64,000 nt of DNA, taken from the NCBI GenBank assembly GCA_020851375.1, contig JADZCV010000045.1, forward strand, positions 62,001 through 126,000, read 5' to 3'. The stretch comes from Nitrospirota bacterium. GTDB taxonomy: Bacteria; Nitrospirota; 9FT-COMBO-42-15; HDB-SIOI813. The notes below the pieces were generated by a model. The model was not told where the DNA came from. It ran no database searches and saw only the letters and a program-made list of their open reading frames with translations. A program made the position numbers and the translations under genes. Positions 8,245 through 18,090 of this stretch are shown here, piece after piece; within the stretch, counting starts at the first letter, position 1; each line of letters starts with the position of its first letter.

Positions 8245-9621
8245 TCAAACATCAAAAAGACCAAGTTGATTGATTTCATCATCACTAAATGGTATTGGAT
8301 AGCTGCCATTAAAACATGCCACGCAGAATTTGTCCGGCGGGTTACTGACAGCTCTTAACATCCCCTCAATACTGAGATATGCAAGGGTATCCGCAGTTAA
8401 TTGCCTGCCTATTTCATCCACACCCATCTTAGACGCAACAAGCTCTCTCCTTGTCGGAGTGTCTATACCGTAAAAACACGAATATTTCACCGGCGGCGAT
8501 GCAATCCGCATGTGCACCTCGCTTGCACCGGCCTCCCGCAACATTGTAACAATCTTCTTGCTTGTGGTGCCCCTGACAATAGAATCATCAACGACTATAA
8601 CCCTTTTACCCTTTAAGACTTCCTTGACAGGATTTAACTTGAGTCTTACACCGAAGTTTCTTATAGACTGCTTGGGAACTATAAATGTCCTGCCGACATA
8701 GTGACTCCTTATTAGTCCATTGTCAAAAGGTATACCGCTGGCCTCAGCAAATCCCATGGCTGCAGGTGTCCCTGAGTCCGGAACCGGAATAACGATATCT
8801 GCCTCTACGACAGACTCTCTTGCCAGCTCCATACCCATCTTCTTTCTTATAATATTAACACTTTCACCATATACATAGCTGTCGGGACGCGCAAAGTAGA
8901 TATGTTCGAAAATACAATAAGCCTCATTTGCCTTTTCAAACGGCATATATGAGGTAAGACCGTTGTTATTGATAACCACAACTTCACCAGGCAGAATGTC
9001 CCGGATAAAACGAGCCCCAATCAACTCAAATGAGCTTGTCTCAGAAGAGAGTACAAATGAACCATTGAGTTCACCCAGTGACAGCGGCCGGAAACCATAG
9101 GCATCTCTTACACCGATCATCTCCTTTTCCGTTAAAATGAGGAGTGAGTATGCACCCTTTACCTTTCTCAGTGCATCAATTAACCTGTCAAGTATAGTCC
9201 TCTCCCTCGAAAGGGCTATCAGGTGAACTATGACCTCACTGTCAATTGTAGACTGGAATATTGAACCATGCGCCTCAAGCTCGCTCCTTAGAAATGACGC
9301 ATTGACCAGATTGCCATTATGTGCCAGGGCGAGGGAGCCCATTGCAAAGTTGACGACTACAGGCTGTACGTTTTCAATTATGCTCTCGCCATAAGTTGAA
9401 TATCTGTTATGACCTATGGCGCTCATCCCCTTAAGACGCGAGAAGTTGTCATCCTTGAATATCTCTGAAACAAGTCCCATTCCCTTTTTGCAATAAAGCT
9501 TGCTTCCATCAGAAGAAACTATGCCGGACCCTTCCTGCCCCCTGTGCTGGAGTCCGTGGAGTCCAAGATAAGTGAGGTTTGCCGCCTCATTGTGATTATA
9601 TACGCCGAATATTCCACACAT
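8245..9621 (-). CDS. purF: Amidophosphoribosyltransferase PurF
   Basis: Catalyses the first committed step of purine synthesis: PRPP plus glutamine to phosphoribosylamine. Starting at ATG 9621 puts the catalytic Cys at position 2 (MCGIFGV), as required for the Ntn glutaminase; the longer frame to 9669 overlaps purL and would bury it. AGGAAT precedes this ATG. The C-terminal half has the PRPP loop VIVVDDSIVRGTT. Cysteines in YCIFE, SCFYGID and FCVAC fit the four ligands of the [4Fe-4S] cluster of Bacillus-type PurF, so the enzyme is probably oxygen-sensitive. It follows purL by 8 nt. Confidence 0.95.
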   Translation of the reverse strand: MCGIFGVYNHNEAANLTYLGLHGLQHRGQEGSGIVSSDGSKLYCKKGMGLVSEIFKDDNFSRLKGMSAIGHNRYSTYGESIIENVQPVVVNFAMGSLALAHNGNLVNASFLRSELEAHGSIFQSTIDSEVIVHLIALSRERTILDRLIDALRKVKGAYSLLILTEKEMIGVRDAYGFRPLSLGELNGSFVLSSETSSFELIGARFIRDILPGEVVVINNNGLTSYMPFEKANEAYCIFEHIYFARPDSYVYGESVNIIRKKMGMELARESVVEADIVIPVPDSGTPAAMGFAEASGIPFDNGLIRSHYVGRTFIVPKQSIRNFGVRLKLNPVKEVLKGKRVIVVDDSIVRGTTSKKIVTMLREAGASEVHMRIASPPVKYSCFYGIDTPTRRELVASKMGVDEIGRQLTADTLAYLSIEGMLRAVSNPPDKFCVACFNGSYPIPFSDDEINQLGLFDV

Positions 9622-9629
9622 GTGTATTC

Positions 9630-11849
9630 CTATTCTTCCCCAAGATACGCCGGAATTGCACGTTTCCATACGTCAGCCATGCGGCTCACTGGCAAATCAA
9701 TGACTGTCGTTGTCTTATGTCTGATCACGAGCCTTTCTCCGGTAACTTTTCCTATTACCGTAAAAGGGGTCATCATTTTCCGGGCGACTTCATTCAAATC
9801 TTTAACCCTCTCAGGGTTGACTGTAATTATAATCCTTGACTGACTTTCGCCAAAGAGAAGGGCATCCACTCTGATTTCATCGGTAAGTTCAATTATTGCA
9901 CCATGATTTCCATTGCCTTCAGAATGCATACAACACTCGGCAAGGGCTACTGCAAGCCCACCCTCTGACGTATCATGCGCTGATTTAATTATACCCTCTT
10001 TTATCCCATAAAGACAAAGTTCCTGCACCTTTTTTTCCAGATCCAGGTCAAGGAACGGAGGGAGCCCCCGCACTTTATAGTGTATCTCCCGAAGGTACTC
10101 GCTCATACCAAGTTCTTCGAGGCTATTGCCTAACAGGATAACAACATCCCCTTCCTTCTTGAAATAATGTGTCATGAACCTTGATATATCGTCAATAACG
10201 CCTGCCATTCCTATTATTGGAGTAGGATAAATTGATATATCGTTGGTCTCATTATAGAAGCTTACGTTGCCGCTGATAACAGGTATGTTGAATTTTCTGC
10301 AGGCAGCGGATATACCCTCTATGGCCTGCTGAAATTGCCACATAATCTCAGGCCTTTCGGGATTTCCAAAATTAAGGCAATCTGTCAGACCAACCGGTTC
10401 GCCTCCGGCACAAGTTATATTTCTGGCCGCCTCCGCAACAGCTATTGCACCACCTGCGTGCGGATCAGAGAAGCAGTAACGGCTGTTGCAATCAGCAGTC
10501 ATTGCTATACCTTTGTTAGTCCCCTTTATCCTGATAACCGCAGAATCAGACCCGGGAACAACGACAGTGTCAGTCCGGACCATATGGTCATATTGCCTGA
10601 ATACCCATTCCTTGGAAGCAATTGTCGGGGAAGCCAGGAGTGTCAGAAGTACATTTCCAGGGTCCTGTGGAACAGGCAGATTTTCCATGTCAAGATCATG
10701 AAGGATGTCAAGATAAGGCGGAGGGGACGTTTTTCTGTCATAAAGCGGGGCCTCATCTGTAAGGGAATCTATCGGGATATCTGCCGTCACATCGCCATTG
10801 TTGATAACCCGTATCCTCCTTGTATCCGTAACCTTTCCAATTACTACTGCGTCAAGGTCCCACTTATGAAATATCTCCATAACATCTTTTTCTTTTTCAG
10901 GTACAGTCACTATTAGCATACGTTCCTGAGACTCTGACAGCATTACCTCGTAAGGGGTCATACCGGCTTCTCTCACAGGGACCAGGTCAATATGAATATC
11001 AATCCCGGTCCCTGCCCTTCCGGCCATCTCACAGGATGAACTTGTCAGCCCAGCCGCACCCATATCCTGTATTCCTACTATAAGCCCCTTGTGCATGACC
11101 TCGAGGCAGGCCTCGAGCAGGAGTTTTTCTGTAAACGGGTCGCCTACCTGAACAGTGGGCCTTTTAGCCTCAGAGGTTTCATCAAAGACGTCAGAGGCCA
11201 TTGTAGCGCCATGGATTCCATCCCTGCCTGTCTTTGAGCCGACATAAATGACAGGGTTGCCAACACCGCTTGCCACCCCTTTAAAAATCCTGTCCTTCCT
11301 GACTATTCCAAGGGCAAATACATTTACAAGGATGTTATTGTTGTATATCTCATCGAAATATATTTCACCGCCAACGGTCGGCACCCCGATACAATTTCCA
11401 TAACCTGCTATGCCGCTTACCACCCCTGAGAAAAGATGCCTGTTACGGGGCACTTTTATATCGCCGAAACGAAGCGAATCAAGTATCGCCACCGGTCTTG
11501 CGCCCATAGTGAATATATCCCTCAGAATGCCCCCAACGCCTGTTGCAGCGCCCTGATATGGTTCTATAAATGACGGATGGTTGTGGCTTTCCATCTTAAA
11601 GACAGCTGCAAGACCATCCCCAAGGTCTATTACGCCGGCATTCTCACCTGGCCCCTGCAATACCCTGTCGCCTTTTGTTGGGAATTTCCTCAGGTGTATC
11701 CTTGAGCTCTTGTAACTGCAGTGCTCACTCCACATTACAGAGAAGATGCCCAACTCCACAATCCCAGGCTCCCGGCCAAGGATCTTTAATATCCTCTGGT
11801 ATTCTTCATCTGTAAATCCGTGTGACTCAATTATTTCTCTTGATATCAA
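9630..11849 (-). CDS. purL: Phosphoribosylformylglycinamidine synthase subunit PurL
   Basis: The synthetase subunit of the three-part FGAM synthase, which converts FGAR, ATP and ammonia to FGAM. The 739-residue length is that of the small PurL that works with PurQ and PurS, both present here. Seen: the N-terminal [11 protein letters not shown], the KMESHNHPS nucleotide-binding region, [14 protein letters not shown], and [14 protein letters not shown] near the C-terminus. It follows purQ by 13 nt and precedes purF by 8 nt. Confidence 0.96.
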   Translation of the reverse strand: MISREIIESHGFTDEEYQRILKILGREPGIVELGIFSVMWSEHCSYKSSRIHLRKFPTKGDRVLQGPGENAGVIDLGDGLAAVFKMESHNHPSFIEPYQGAATGVGGILRDIFTMGARPVAILDSLRFGDIKVPRNRHLFSGVVSGIAGYGNCIGVPTVGGEIYFDEIYNNNILVNVFALGIVRKDRIFKGVASGVGNPVIYVGSKTGRDGIHGATMASDVFDETSEAKRPTVQVGDPFTEKLLLEACLEVMHKGLIVGIQDMGAAGLTSSSCEMAGRAGTGIDIHIDLVPVREAGMTPYEVMLSESQERMLIVTVPEKEKDVMEIFHKWDLDAVVIGKVTDTRRIRVINNGDVTADIPIDSLTDEAPLYDRKTSPPPYLDILHDLDMENLPVPQDPGNVLLTLLASPTIASKEWVFRQYDHMVRTDTVVVPGSDSAVIRIKGTNKGIAMTADCNSRYCFSDPHAGGAIAVAEAARNITCAGGEPVGLTDCLNFGNPERPEIMWQFQQAIEGISAACRKFNIPVISGNVSFYNETNDISIYPTPIIGMAGVIDDISRFMTHYFKKEGDVVILLGNSLEELGMSEYLREIHYKVRGLPPFLDLDLEKKVQELCLYGIKEGIIKSAHDTSEGGLAVALAECCMHSEGNGNHGAIIELTDEIRVDALLFGESQSRIIITVNPERVKDLNEVARKMMTPFTVIGKVTGERLVIRHKTTTVIDLPVSRMADVWKRAIPAYLGEE

Positions 11850-11862
11850 GATTCTCCCTCAG

Positions 11863-12570
11863 CTATGACCTGTTAGTCATCTTTTCAACATAATATATCA
11901 TTGACTCAAAAAGGGTATACCCGTCCGTTCCGCCAAGTATCTGCTCCCCGCATCGTTCTGGATGAGGCATCATGCCGAGGACGTTTCCTTTGTCATTACA
12001 TATACCTGCGATATTACCTACTGATCCGTTTGGATTGGCAGCTTCATCTATCTCTCCGTTTTGTCTGGAATATCTGAATATGATCTGATTGTTCTTTTTC
12101 AGGTGAGAGTATGTTTCGCTGTCAACATAATAATTGCCTTCAGCGTGGGCTATAGGCATTTTGGCAACCTGGTTTTCAAAGTACCTGAGGGTAAACGGGG
12201 TGTTGATATTATCAACCCTCAGGTAGACGTTTTTACAGATAAACTTTAAGGATTTGTTTCTCAGCATGACACCAGGCAGAAGTCCTGCCTCAAGAAGGAT
12301 CTGGAAACCGTTGCATATACCAAGGACAAGCCCTCCCCTCCCTGCAAATTCCTTTAACGATGTCATGACAGGAGAAAGACAAGCCATCGCCCCTGTCCTG
12401 AGATAGTCGCCATACGAGAATCCGCCGGGCAGGATAACAGCATCATATTGAGAGAGGTCTTTTTCCTTGTGCCAGACAAAACTTGCAGGCCTGCCTAATA
12501 CATTCTTTACGATGTTATAGCAATCATGGTCACAATTAGAACCTGGAAATACAATTATTGCAAATTTCAT
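11863..12570 (-). CDS. purQ: Phosphoribosylformylglycinamidine synthase glutaminase subunit PurQ
   Basis: A class I glutamine amidotransferase that feeds ammonia to PurL. The catalytic Cys is in LGICNGFQ (Cys86), with the His/Glu pair in MMPHPE near residue 205. The N-terminal FPGSNCDHD is typical of PurQ. Length 235 residues is normal. About 50 nt upstream ends the receiver-like gene of the signalling cassette, which separates purQ from purS and purB. Confidence 0.96.
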   Translation of the reverse strand: MKFAIIVFPGSNCDHDCYNIVKNVLGRPASFVWHKEKDLSQYDAVILPGGFSYGDYLRTGAMACLSPVMTSLKEFAGRGGLVLGICNGFQILLEAGLLPGVMLRNKSLKFICKNVYLRVDNINTPFTLRYFENQVAKMPIAHAEGNYYVDSETYSHLKKNNQIIFRYSRQNGEIDEAANPNGSVGNIAGICNDKGNVLGMMPHPERCGEQILGGTDGYTLFESMIYYVEKMTNRS

Positions 12571-12620
12571 ATTTTAAGTGGTATCTTCTCTGTTTGAGTA
12601 TTATATCAGGAATCAAACTT

Positions 12621-13283
12621 TTACGGCAAGACCAAATTGCACTGCTGCGTTTTACTTATAAAATCCCTGATTGCATCATTGAAATAATCAGGCAGATCTG
12701 GTGGGTTTGTGTGTACACAGAATCTCTGCCTGTATATTGCCATACCTTTTTCGATTTCATCCTTCAGGATGTCATAAAAAGTGCCATCTGCTGCACCCTT
12801 GTATGCCGCATCAGAGTTATAAATAATTATATCGGATACTATTGCCCTGGCCAGCCTGCTTGCATCTTCGTTTAACTGAACCACCCCATCCGTTTGTTTA
12901 CATGGAATACCATGTGAACAATATTTGTAAACTGCCGGAAGGAGACCTGTGCTGAGGAGGTCAATTTCAATCACCTCATCAACATGCTCAATCTCATCCT
13001 TTTCCTGCTGCATGGAATTTCCGGTAACCAGGATAATCCTGGTATCACTGAACCGCTCAATACCCTTAATTATCCTCCATGTTTTTTTCCCCATAATCTC
13101 AGGAAGTCCTGAATCTGCAATTACGGCTACAGGCATATACGTTTCAATCAGACTGAATATCATGCGTTGATTTAACGCAGAAATAAGCGTAAAGCCTTCA
13201 GGTCCAAGTATGGAGGCGATAAGCCCGTTCAAACCGTCATCATCTGTACATATAATAATTGTGTCTTCTGATACGCCGTTCAT
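12621..13283 (-). CDS. Degenerate receiver-like domain protein with helical C-terminus
   Basis: A 220-residue protein. The N-terminal 120 residues resemble a response-regulator receiver: acidic TDDDG near 13, a candidate phospho-Asp in VIADSGLPE and Thr in LVTGN. The conserved Lys near the end of the domain seems to be missing, so phosphorylation may be altered or lost. The C-terminal half, with EDASRLARAIVSDIIIYNSD and GTFYDILKDEIEKG, resembles a helical module I have seen associated with signalling proteins of deltaproteobacteria but cannot name. The gene overlaps the CheW gene by 4 nt (ATGA), so it belongs to the cassette. Confidence 0.6.
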   Translation of the reverse strand: MNGVSEDTIIICTDDDGLNGLIASILGPEGFTLISALNQRMIFSLIETYMPVAVIADSGLPEIMGKKTWRIIKGIERFSDTRIILVTGNSMQQEKDEIEHVDEVIEIDLLSTGLLPAVYKYCSHGIPCKQTDGVVQLNEDASRLARAIVSDIIIYNSDAAYKGAADGTFYDILKDEIEKGMAIYRQRFCVHTNPPDLPDYFNDAIRDFISKTQQCNLVLP

Positions 13284-13771
13284 GTCTTCTCCATACTGGT
13301 TTCAATCAGCAGAATCAACCTGCTGTTGTAATCCATGGCAGCCCTGTAAAACCTCAGGTTTTCTTTTCCGATAAATTCGGGAACCGGGCGGAAACTTTCC
13401 GGGGAAATTGAAACAACCCCGCTTGTTGAATCAACAAGCATTCCGACAAGCATATCATTAAAATTGACAATAAGTATACGCGTGTTGACCTTCACTGTGG
13501 TGGCTGTTAGTCCAATATATTCCATGAAATCAATAATTGGAATGACAGTGCCCCTTAATGACAATACACCCCTTACATATGAAAATGTGTTGGGGACCTC
13601 TGTCACATCCACATAGTGGATCACTTCCACAATAATTGCGGCATCCATTGCATATTCCTGACCTGAAACACTGAAAATGAGGTATTTATCCGACTGGAAT
13701 TCGGAAACTTCTGCAGTGCAGTCTGACAAAGAGTCCCTGTCTTTTTCATCTACGCCTGGAGCGTAATTCAT
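13280..13771 (-). CDS. CheW-like adaptor of the purine-operon signalling cassette
   Basis: A 163-residue single CheW domain (about 25-160), with strands such as KYLIFSVSGQEYAM and the central GVLSLRGTVIPIIDF segment diagnostic for CheW. CheW proteins couple receptors to CheA kinases. Its partner should be the CheA encoded two genes upstream. No chemoreceptor gene lies in this cassette, so the input may be the DUF4388 protein or a receptor elsewhere. It is 15 nt after the GGDEF gene and overlaps the receiver-like gene by 4 nt. Confidence 0.88.
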   Translation of the reverse strand: MNYAPGVDEKDRDSLSDCTAEVSEFQSDKYLIFSVSGQEYAMDAAIIVEVIHYVDVTEVPNTFSYVRGVLSLRGTVIPIIDFMEYIGLTATTVKVNTRILIVNFNDMLVGMLVDSTSGVVSISPESFRPVPEFIGKENLRFYRAAMDYNSRLILLIETSMEKT

Positions 13772-13786
13772 AGCTGTCTCAAGAGA

Positions 13787-14713
13787 TCACCGGCCGCTGC
13801 CGTATGCAACGCGGTTTCTTCCTTCACGTTTTGCCTTATACAATGCCTGATCAGCCTTGTTTATGAGGGCATCACACCCATCCTTGGTATCATCAGGGAA
13901 TGTTGATACGCCAATGCTTGCAGTTACCTGCCTTCCTCCGTTTAGTTCTATCAGCAGGGGATTTTCTTCAATCAGCCTTCGGATACGTTCCGCAACTATA
14001 TGTGATCCTATAACTGTATTCTGTGAAAGGACAATGATAAACTCATCCCCTCCGTACCTTACTGCAAAATCATATCCCCTCAACATTACCTGCAGGAGTC
14101 TTGCGACTTCCCGTATGATTTCATCGCCGCGCTGATGCCCGAACGTGTCGTTAATGTCCTTAAAATTATCAATATCAAGAATAATAAGGGAAAGCTTCAG
14201 ATTGAATCTCTCACTCCTGTTATACTCCCTTCTGAGTGTACCATACAAATATCTCTGATTATATAAACCGGTCAGGGAATCCACGACACTCACATGTTCC
14301 AGCTCTGTAATCTTTGCCTTGAGCTCTTTCTGAAGGCCTTTTAATCTTAGTAAGATATTTACTCTTAGAGCAAGTTCGTGAGGATGAAAGGGCTTCGTCA
14401 TGTAGTCAATTGCACCACTCTCCAGCCCCCTGATCTTGTCATATATCCCCCTGTTGGCAGACAACATTATGACCATTAGGTCATCAAACCTTTTTTCCCT
14501 GCTCAGCATTTCCATCAATCTGAAACCATCCATCCCAGGCATCATTACATCACAGATCATCATGTCAATCTCTTCTCTGGATAAGATCTTTATGGCGCTG
14601 AAACCGTCATTGGCCTCGAAATAGTTTTCAAAAAGATTTGCATTCCTGAGACTTTCCTTTACCTTCTGTCTCATAAGGTGGGAATCATCAATTATCAGGA
14701 CACTGTTATTCAT
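13787..14713 (-). CDS. Response regulator with GGDEF diguanylate cyclase domain
   Basis: 308 residues: an N-terminal receiver (about 1-122, phospho-Asp in MMICDVMMPGMDG, Lys in MTKPFHPHE) and a GGDEF domain (about 145-305). The active-site loop is intact (RYGGDEF) and an RxxD inhibitory site (RGYD) sits five residues before it, so the enzyme should make c-di-GMP from two GTP with product inhibition. The layout is PleD/WspR-like. The CheA just upstream is the likely phosphodonor, making this the output of the cassette. Confidence 0.93.
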   Translation of the reverse strand: MNNSVLIIDDSHLMRQKVKESLRNANLFENYFEANDGFSAIKILSREEIDMMICDVMMPGMDGFRLMEMLSREKRFDDLMVIMLSANRGIYDKIRGLESGAIDYMTKPFHPHELALRVNILLRLKGLQKELKAKITELEHVSVVDSLTGLYNQRYLYGTLRREYNRSERFNLKLSLIILDIDNFKDINDTFGHQRGDEIIREVARLLQVMLRGYDFAVRYGGDEFIIVLSQNTVIGSHIVAERIRRLIEENPLLIELNGGRQVTASIGVSTFPDDTKDGCDALINKADQALYKAKREGRNRVAYGSGR

Positions 14714-14782
14714 TCTTACGACTTTTCGGAAGCTGACTGATAATCTTAAGAAATAATGGCTTCGTACAACGTCCCTGCGTTG

Positions 14783-16756
14783 TCAGAAAGGAACCCGGCT
14801 GCAGAATGTCCTGTCTGTCAGGCCGGCTATATCAATTACAGGCACAATTTTCTGTGTATCTATCTCAGCAAAACCTGCTATACACGGAACATCCTTAAGT
14901 AATTTGCCGGGATGTTTAACAAGTATCTCTCTCTGGCCATACAGTTTGTCAACTATTATACCCATTTTCTTCTGTGCCAGGCCGGCAATTATGACGTATC
15001 TGTCCTTTTGAAGGGTATCCGCAACCGCTGCTCCGTGATATTTCATAACATCATTCAATCTGACAAGCGGCAGATAATCCCCCCTGAGATTAATGCACTC
15101 CCTATCCCTTATAATCTTTATATCACACTCTCTCAACCTCAAATTCTCTGATATGGAATTTAAAGGTATTGCAAATTCTTTTCCTGAAGCGGATACTATT
15201 AATGCCCTCACTATCAGCAGGGATACCGGAATGGTAATCCTGAATATGGTTCCTTTTCCGTAAGTTGTCTCAACATCTATCATACCGGACAAAGCCTCAA
15301 TGTTTCGTGCCACAACATCAAGACCAACCCCCCTTCCGGATACGTCATCAGTTGTATCTTTAGTGGTAAAGCCAGGCTTGAAGAGCACCTGCATGAGACT
15401 TCTTTCATCCCTTTCATCAGCCATGATCAGGCCCATTCCAAGCGCAGAGTTGTATATAGAATCGAAATTTAACCCTCTGCCATCATCTTCAATTTCAATA
15501 ACAACATTGCTGTCCTTCTGCACGGCGCTAACTCTTATAATTCCGTCAGGATCCTTGCCTCTTTCCCTGCGCACTTTTTCATCCTCTATACCGTGGTCAA
15601 TTGCATTACGTATTAAGTGCATAAGCGGGTCTGCAAGCTCTTCTATCATAGACCTGTCAAGCCTCGTATCTCCGCCGGAAACTTCAAGACTTACCTTCCT
15701 GGACAACTCCTTTGACAACAAATCCACTATTCTGAATAGCCTTTCAAACAGCACTCCTACTGGCACCAATCGGATATCCAGAAGCCCGTCGCGCAGCGCT
15801 GCAATCTTCCTGTTCAGCAATTTATTACATCTGTTAACGTCAAGAAATGTTACATTGTAGCCGTATTTAATCTTTATGTCATTTATTGAGTGAGTCATGG
15901 AGCTGTTTAATAATAATATATCACCAACAGTATTCAGAAGATCTTCGAGCCGTTCAATGTCAACTCTCACAGTTTTTGTTATACTCTTTGCAGAATGAGG
16001 CGCAGCCTCAGGGACATCTGTGTCTTTCACCTCCATAATCCGGGTTACGGAGACGATGGCAGGGTGAGATATAGTATTATTGTCCGAAGAGAACAGTATC
16101 TCAAAAGACATCATGTCATCAGAAGAAAAACCGGATACAGGGATAACTGCAATGATCTCCCCGCAACCAGTCAGATACTCCCTTAATCCTGACATCTCCC
16201 CGTCTACACAGTCAATCTGCATGTGTGCCATAAGACTGTATATCCTGCGACCCTGCTTATGAGACGCCATAACCCTGTATTGTTCGAAATCCGAGAGTTT
16301 GGCAGCTAACTCATGTGGCATCCTGCTGTTAATATTTGCACCTGTATCATCCTGAATCCTGACTTTAAGAAGCTTGCCAATCCTTTCGACTGCAGGAGCT
16401 ATGTCGGAATACTCATTCCCCTGTTCATTTATATCATTCAGAAGTGCAGTAAATTTGTCCGCTACCTCGAACAAAGCATCTACAACATCATAATTTAACT
16501 TAATCCTGCCGAACCTCAGGGAATCCAGTAAATCTTCAAGTCTGTGACTTAAGGAACTGATTCTTGAAAAACCGGTTACATCAGATATGCCTTTTAAGGT
16601 ATGGATCCCGCGAAACAATGCATTAACGACGTCAGGATCGTGCACCTTCGCTGAATTACAGGATGTCTTGAGGATACAGAGGTTTTTGTTGAGGTGTTGG
16701 ATAATATCTTCTGCCTCTGTCAGAAACTCTTTATAGTCATTTCCCGGGTTACTCAT
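14783..16756 (-). CDS. CheA-type histidine kinase of the purine-operon cassette
   Basis: A 657-residue CheA. The N-terminal Hpt domain has the phospho-His in GIHTLKGIS. Then come a variable region, a dimerisation helix pair, a HATPase with LMHLIRNAIDHGIED and DVSGRGVGLDVV, and a C-terminal CheW-like domain. It lacks a receiver, unlike many alternative-function CheAs. It differs from the flagellar CheA at 58465-60249 in the Hpt and linker. The start overlaps the DUF4388 stop by 8 nt. The likely phosphoacceptor is the receiver-GGDEF protein 70 nt downstream. Confidence 0.92.
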   Translation of the reverse strand: MSNPGNDYKEFLTEAEDIIQHLNKNLCILKTSCNSAKVHDPDVVNALFRGIHTLKGISDVTGFSRISSLSHRLEDLLDSLRFGRIKLNYDVVDALFEVADKFTALLNDINEQGNEYSDIAPAVERIGKLLKVRIQDDTGANINSRMPHELAAKLSDFEQYRVMASHKQGRRIYSLMAHMQIDCVDGEMSGLREYLTGCGEIIAVIPVSGFSSDDMMSFEILFSSDNNTISHPAIVSVTRIMEVKDTDVPEAAPHSAKSITKTVRVDIERLEDLLNTVGDILLLNSSMTHSINDIKIKYGYNVTFLDVNRCNKLLNRKIAALRDGLLDIRLVPVGVLFERLFRIVDLLSKELSRKVSLEVSGGDTRLDRSMIEELADPLMHLIRNAIDHGIEDEKVRRERGKDPDGIIRVSAVQKDSNVVIEIEDDGRGLNFDSIYNSALGMGLIMADERDERSLMQVLFKPGFTTKDTTDDVSGRGVGLDVVARNIEALSGMIDVETTYGKGTIFRITIPVSLLIVRALIVSASGKEFAIPLNSISENLRLRECDIKIIRDRECINLRGDYLPLVRLNDVMKYHGAAVADTLQKDRYVIIAGLAQKKMGIIVDKLYGQREILVKHPGKLLKDVPCIAGFAEIDTQKIVPVIDIAGLTDRTFCSRVPF

Positions 16757-17780
16757 TTTGAGGTTTTGAAGCTGTCAACGCTATACCTGCAATCCTGACA
16801 AAGGCCTCAAGGGCTGACGTGTCGTCTATCTTGCTCCTTCCAGGCAGGTTGTCACCGTATAATACGGCCGTTACCTCTTTACCTTCAATCAATGGCGCTA
16901 TGAAAACCTCCTCAGGCACACCTTCACCCAGATGTTTTACGATATAGGAGTTCCAGTCTGTCTCAGGAAGCAGCCCCCTGTATGCCTGCAGGTTTTCCAT
17001 CGCATTTTTAATTACCGAAGGTTTATCAACAGGAATACGTAAATCCTTTATCCTTTTTTCTGTTGCCCCCATTGATATACCAACCTGCCCAAACCCAATT
17101 GCGCTGCCTCCTTTGATTTTAAAGATGACAGCCCTGCCCAGCGATTCACCGGCAATCCTGAGGATCATAACCAGCATCTCTGTGCGAACACACGGGATCC
17201 TGAGCTCTTCAATCAGCGAAACAATGGTATCGGAACGAGATCCGGAATTGCCGGCCGGCGTTTCAGAAGTATTTTTCTCATCCACAGACGATATAACCTT
17301 CTTTCCTTCATCTCTCAGTCTCGTCCCTTCAAGAAGTATGTACTCAGTACTGACGCTTATGCCCTGGGACACATATGGCATTGGCTGTTCAGGCTCAAAA
17401 CGAAAGACCCCTTCGTCCCATGAAAGCATCTCATAAATAACCTCTTTGACCAGCGACTGTATAAGGTTTTCAAGGACATCTTTGCCGATAAATTTATTCT
17501 CTGTCAGAATGGAACCTAACGGTTCATACACCTTCCTGTCCTTTTGGATCCTGAGTGCGATTTCAAGGTCGTCTTCCTTTAACTTACCTTCCCTGATCAG
17601 CCTCTCTCCCAGCATTTCTTTCCCCTGCATGGAGGCATAAAGTATCTGACCTTCATGAAAAACCACCCGCCCTTTACCGGCCTGGCTTTCCAAATTTAAA
17701 ACACCGCTTTTTTTACTTATGTGGACTATCTGAAGTATGTCAGGAAGGCTGAGATCTGATAAATGTCCTTCAAGGCTCAT
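16749..17780 (-). CDS. DUF4388 (PATAN) domain protein with GAF-like C-terminus
   Basis: 343 residues. The first 150 form a DUF4388/PATAN domain (GHLSDLSLPDILQIVHISKK, then GVLNLE, GRVVFHEGQILYA and EGVFRFE). After a low-complexity linker (about 165-195) the rest looks like a GAF-type sensor fold with IAPLIEGKEVTAVLYGDN. PATAN domains occur in two-component and small-GTPase signalling in many bacteria. As the first gene of the cassette and with no receptor nearby, it is a candidate input or scaffold for the CheA. It follows purS by 30 nt. Confidence 0.75.
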   Translation of the reverse strand: MSLEGHLSDLSLPDILQIVHISKKSGVLNLESQAGKGRVVFHEGQILYASMQGKEMLGERLIREGKLKEDDLEIALRIQKDRKVYEPLGSILTENKFIGKDVLENLIQSLVKEVIYEMLSWDEGVFRFEPEQPMPYVSQGISVSTEYILLEGTRLRDEGKKVISSVDEKNTSETPAGNSGSRSDTIVSLIEELRIPCVRTEMLVMILRIAGESLGRAVIFKIKGGSAIGFGQVGISMGATEKRIKDLRIPVDKPSVIKNAMENLQAYRGLLPETDWNSYIVKHLGEGVPEEVFIAPLIEGKEVTAVLYGDNLPGRSKIDDTSALEAFVRIAGIALTASKPQNE

Positions 17781-17810
17781 AATTTAAGGATTCCGGGAAT
17801 AAATCAAGAC

Positions 17811-18053
17811 TTATTTTTTAATCTCATATCGGAAATCCTCTACGATAGTATTAGCAAGAAGATTATTGCACATCTCTTTAATCTGAGACTCAATATCTGC
17901 CCCTGTGGTATTGTCAAGGCTAAGCTCAATATACTTGCCTATCCTGACATCATTAACTGCAGAATATCCAAGGGTATGCAATGAATGCTTTACTGCCTTA
18001 CCCTGAGGGTCCAGAATCCCCTCCTTGAGCGTAACATAGACGTTTACCTTCAA
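17811..18053 (-). CDS. purS: Phosphoribosylformylglycinamidine synthase subunit PurS
   Basis: An 80-residue protein matching PurS throughout: MKVNVYVTLKEGILDPQGKA at the N-terminus, then the ALxxLGY-type segment HSLHTLGYSAVNDVRIGKY. PurS bridges PurQ and PurL in the three-part FGAM synthase. The start is TTG at 18053 with GGAGGGTGA just upstream. Unusually, purS is parted from purQ-purL by the five-gene signalling cassette, and sits 37 nt after purB. Confidence 0.95.
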   Translation of the reverse strand: MKVNVYVTLKEGILDPQGKAVKHSLHTLGYSAVNDVRIGKYIELSLDNTTGADIESQIKEMCNNLLANTIVEDFRYEIKK

Positions 18054-18090
18054 ATCACCCTCCCTCCGGCAGCCGGATCATTCAGGCCGC

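Noticed and set aside
10335-10916. Plus-strand ORF of 193 codons opposite purL
   Set aside because: Antisense to a conserved purL region; no recognisable motif.
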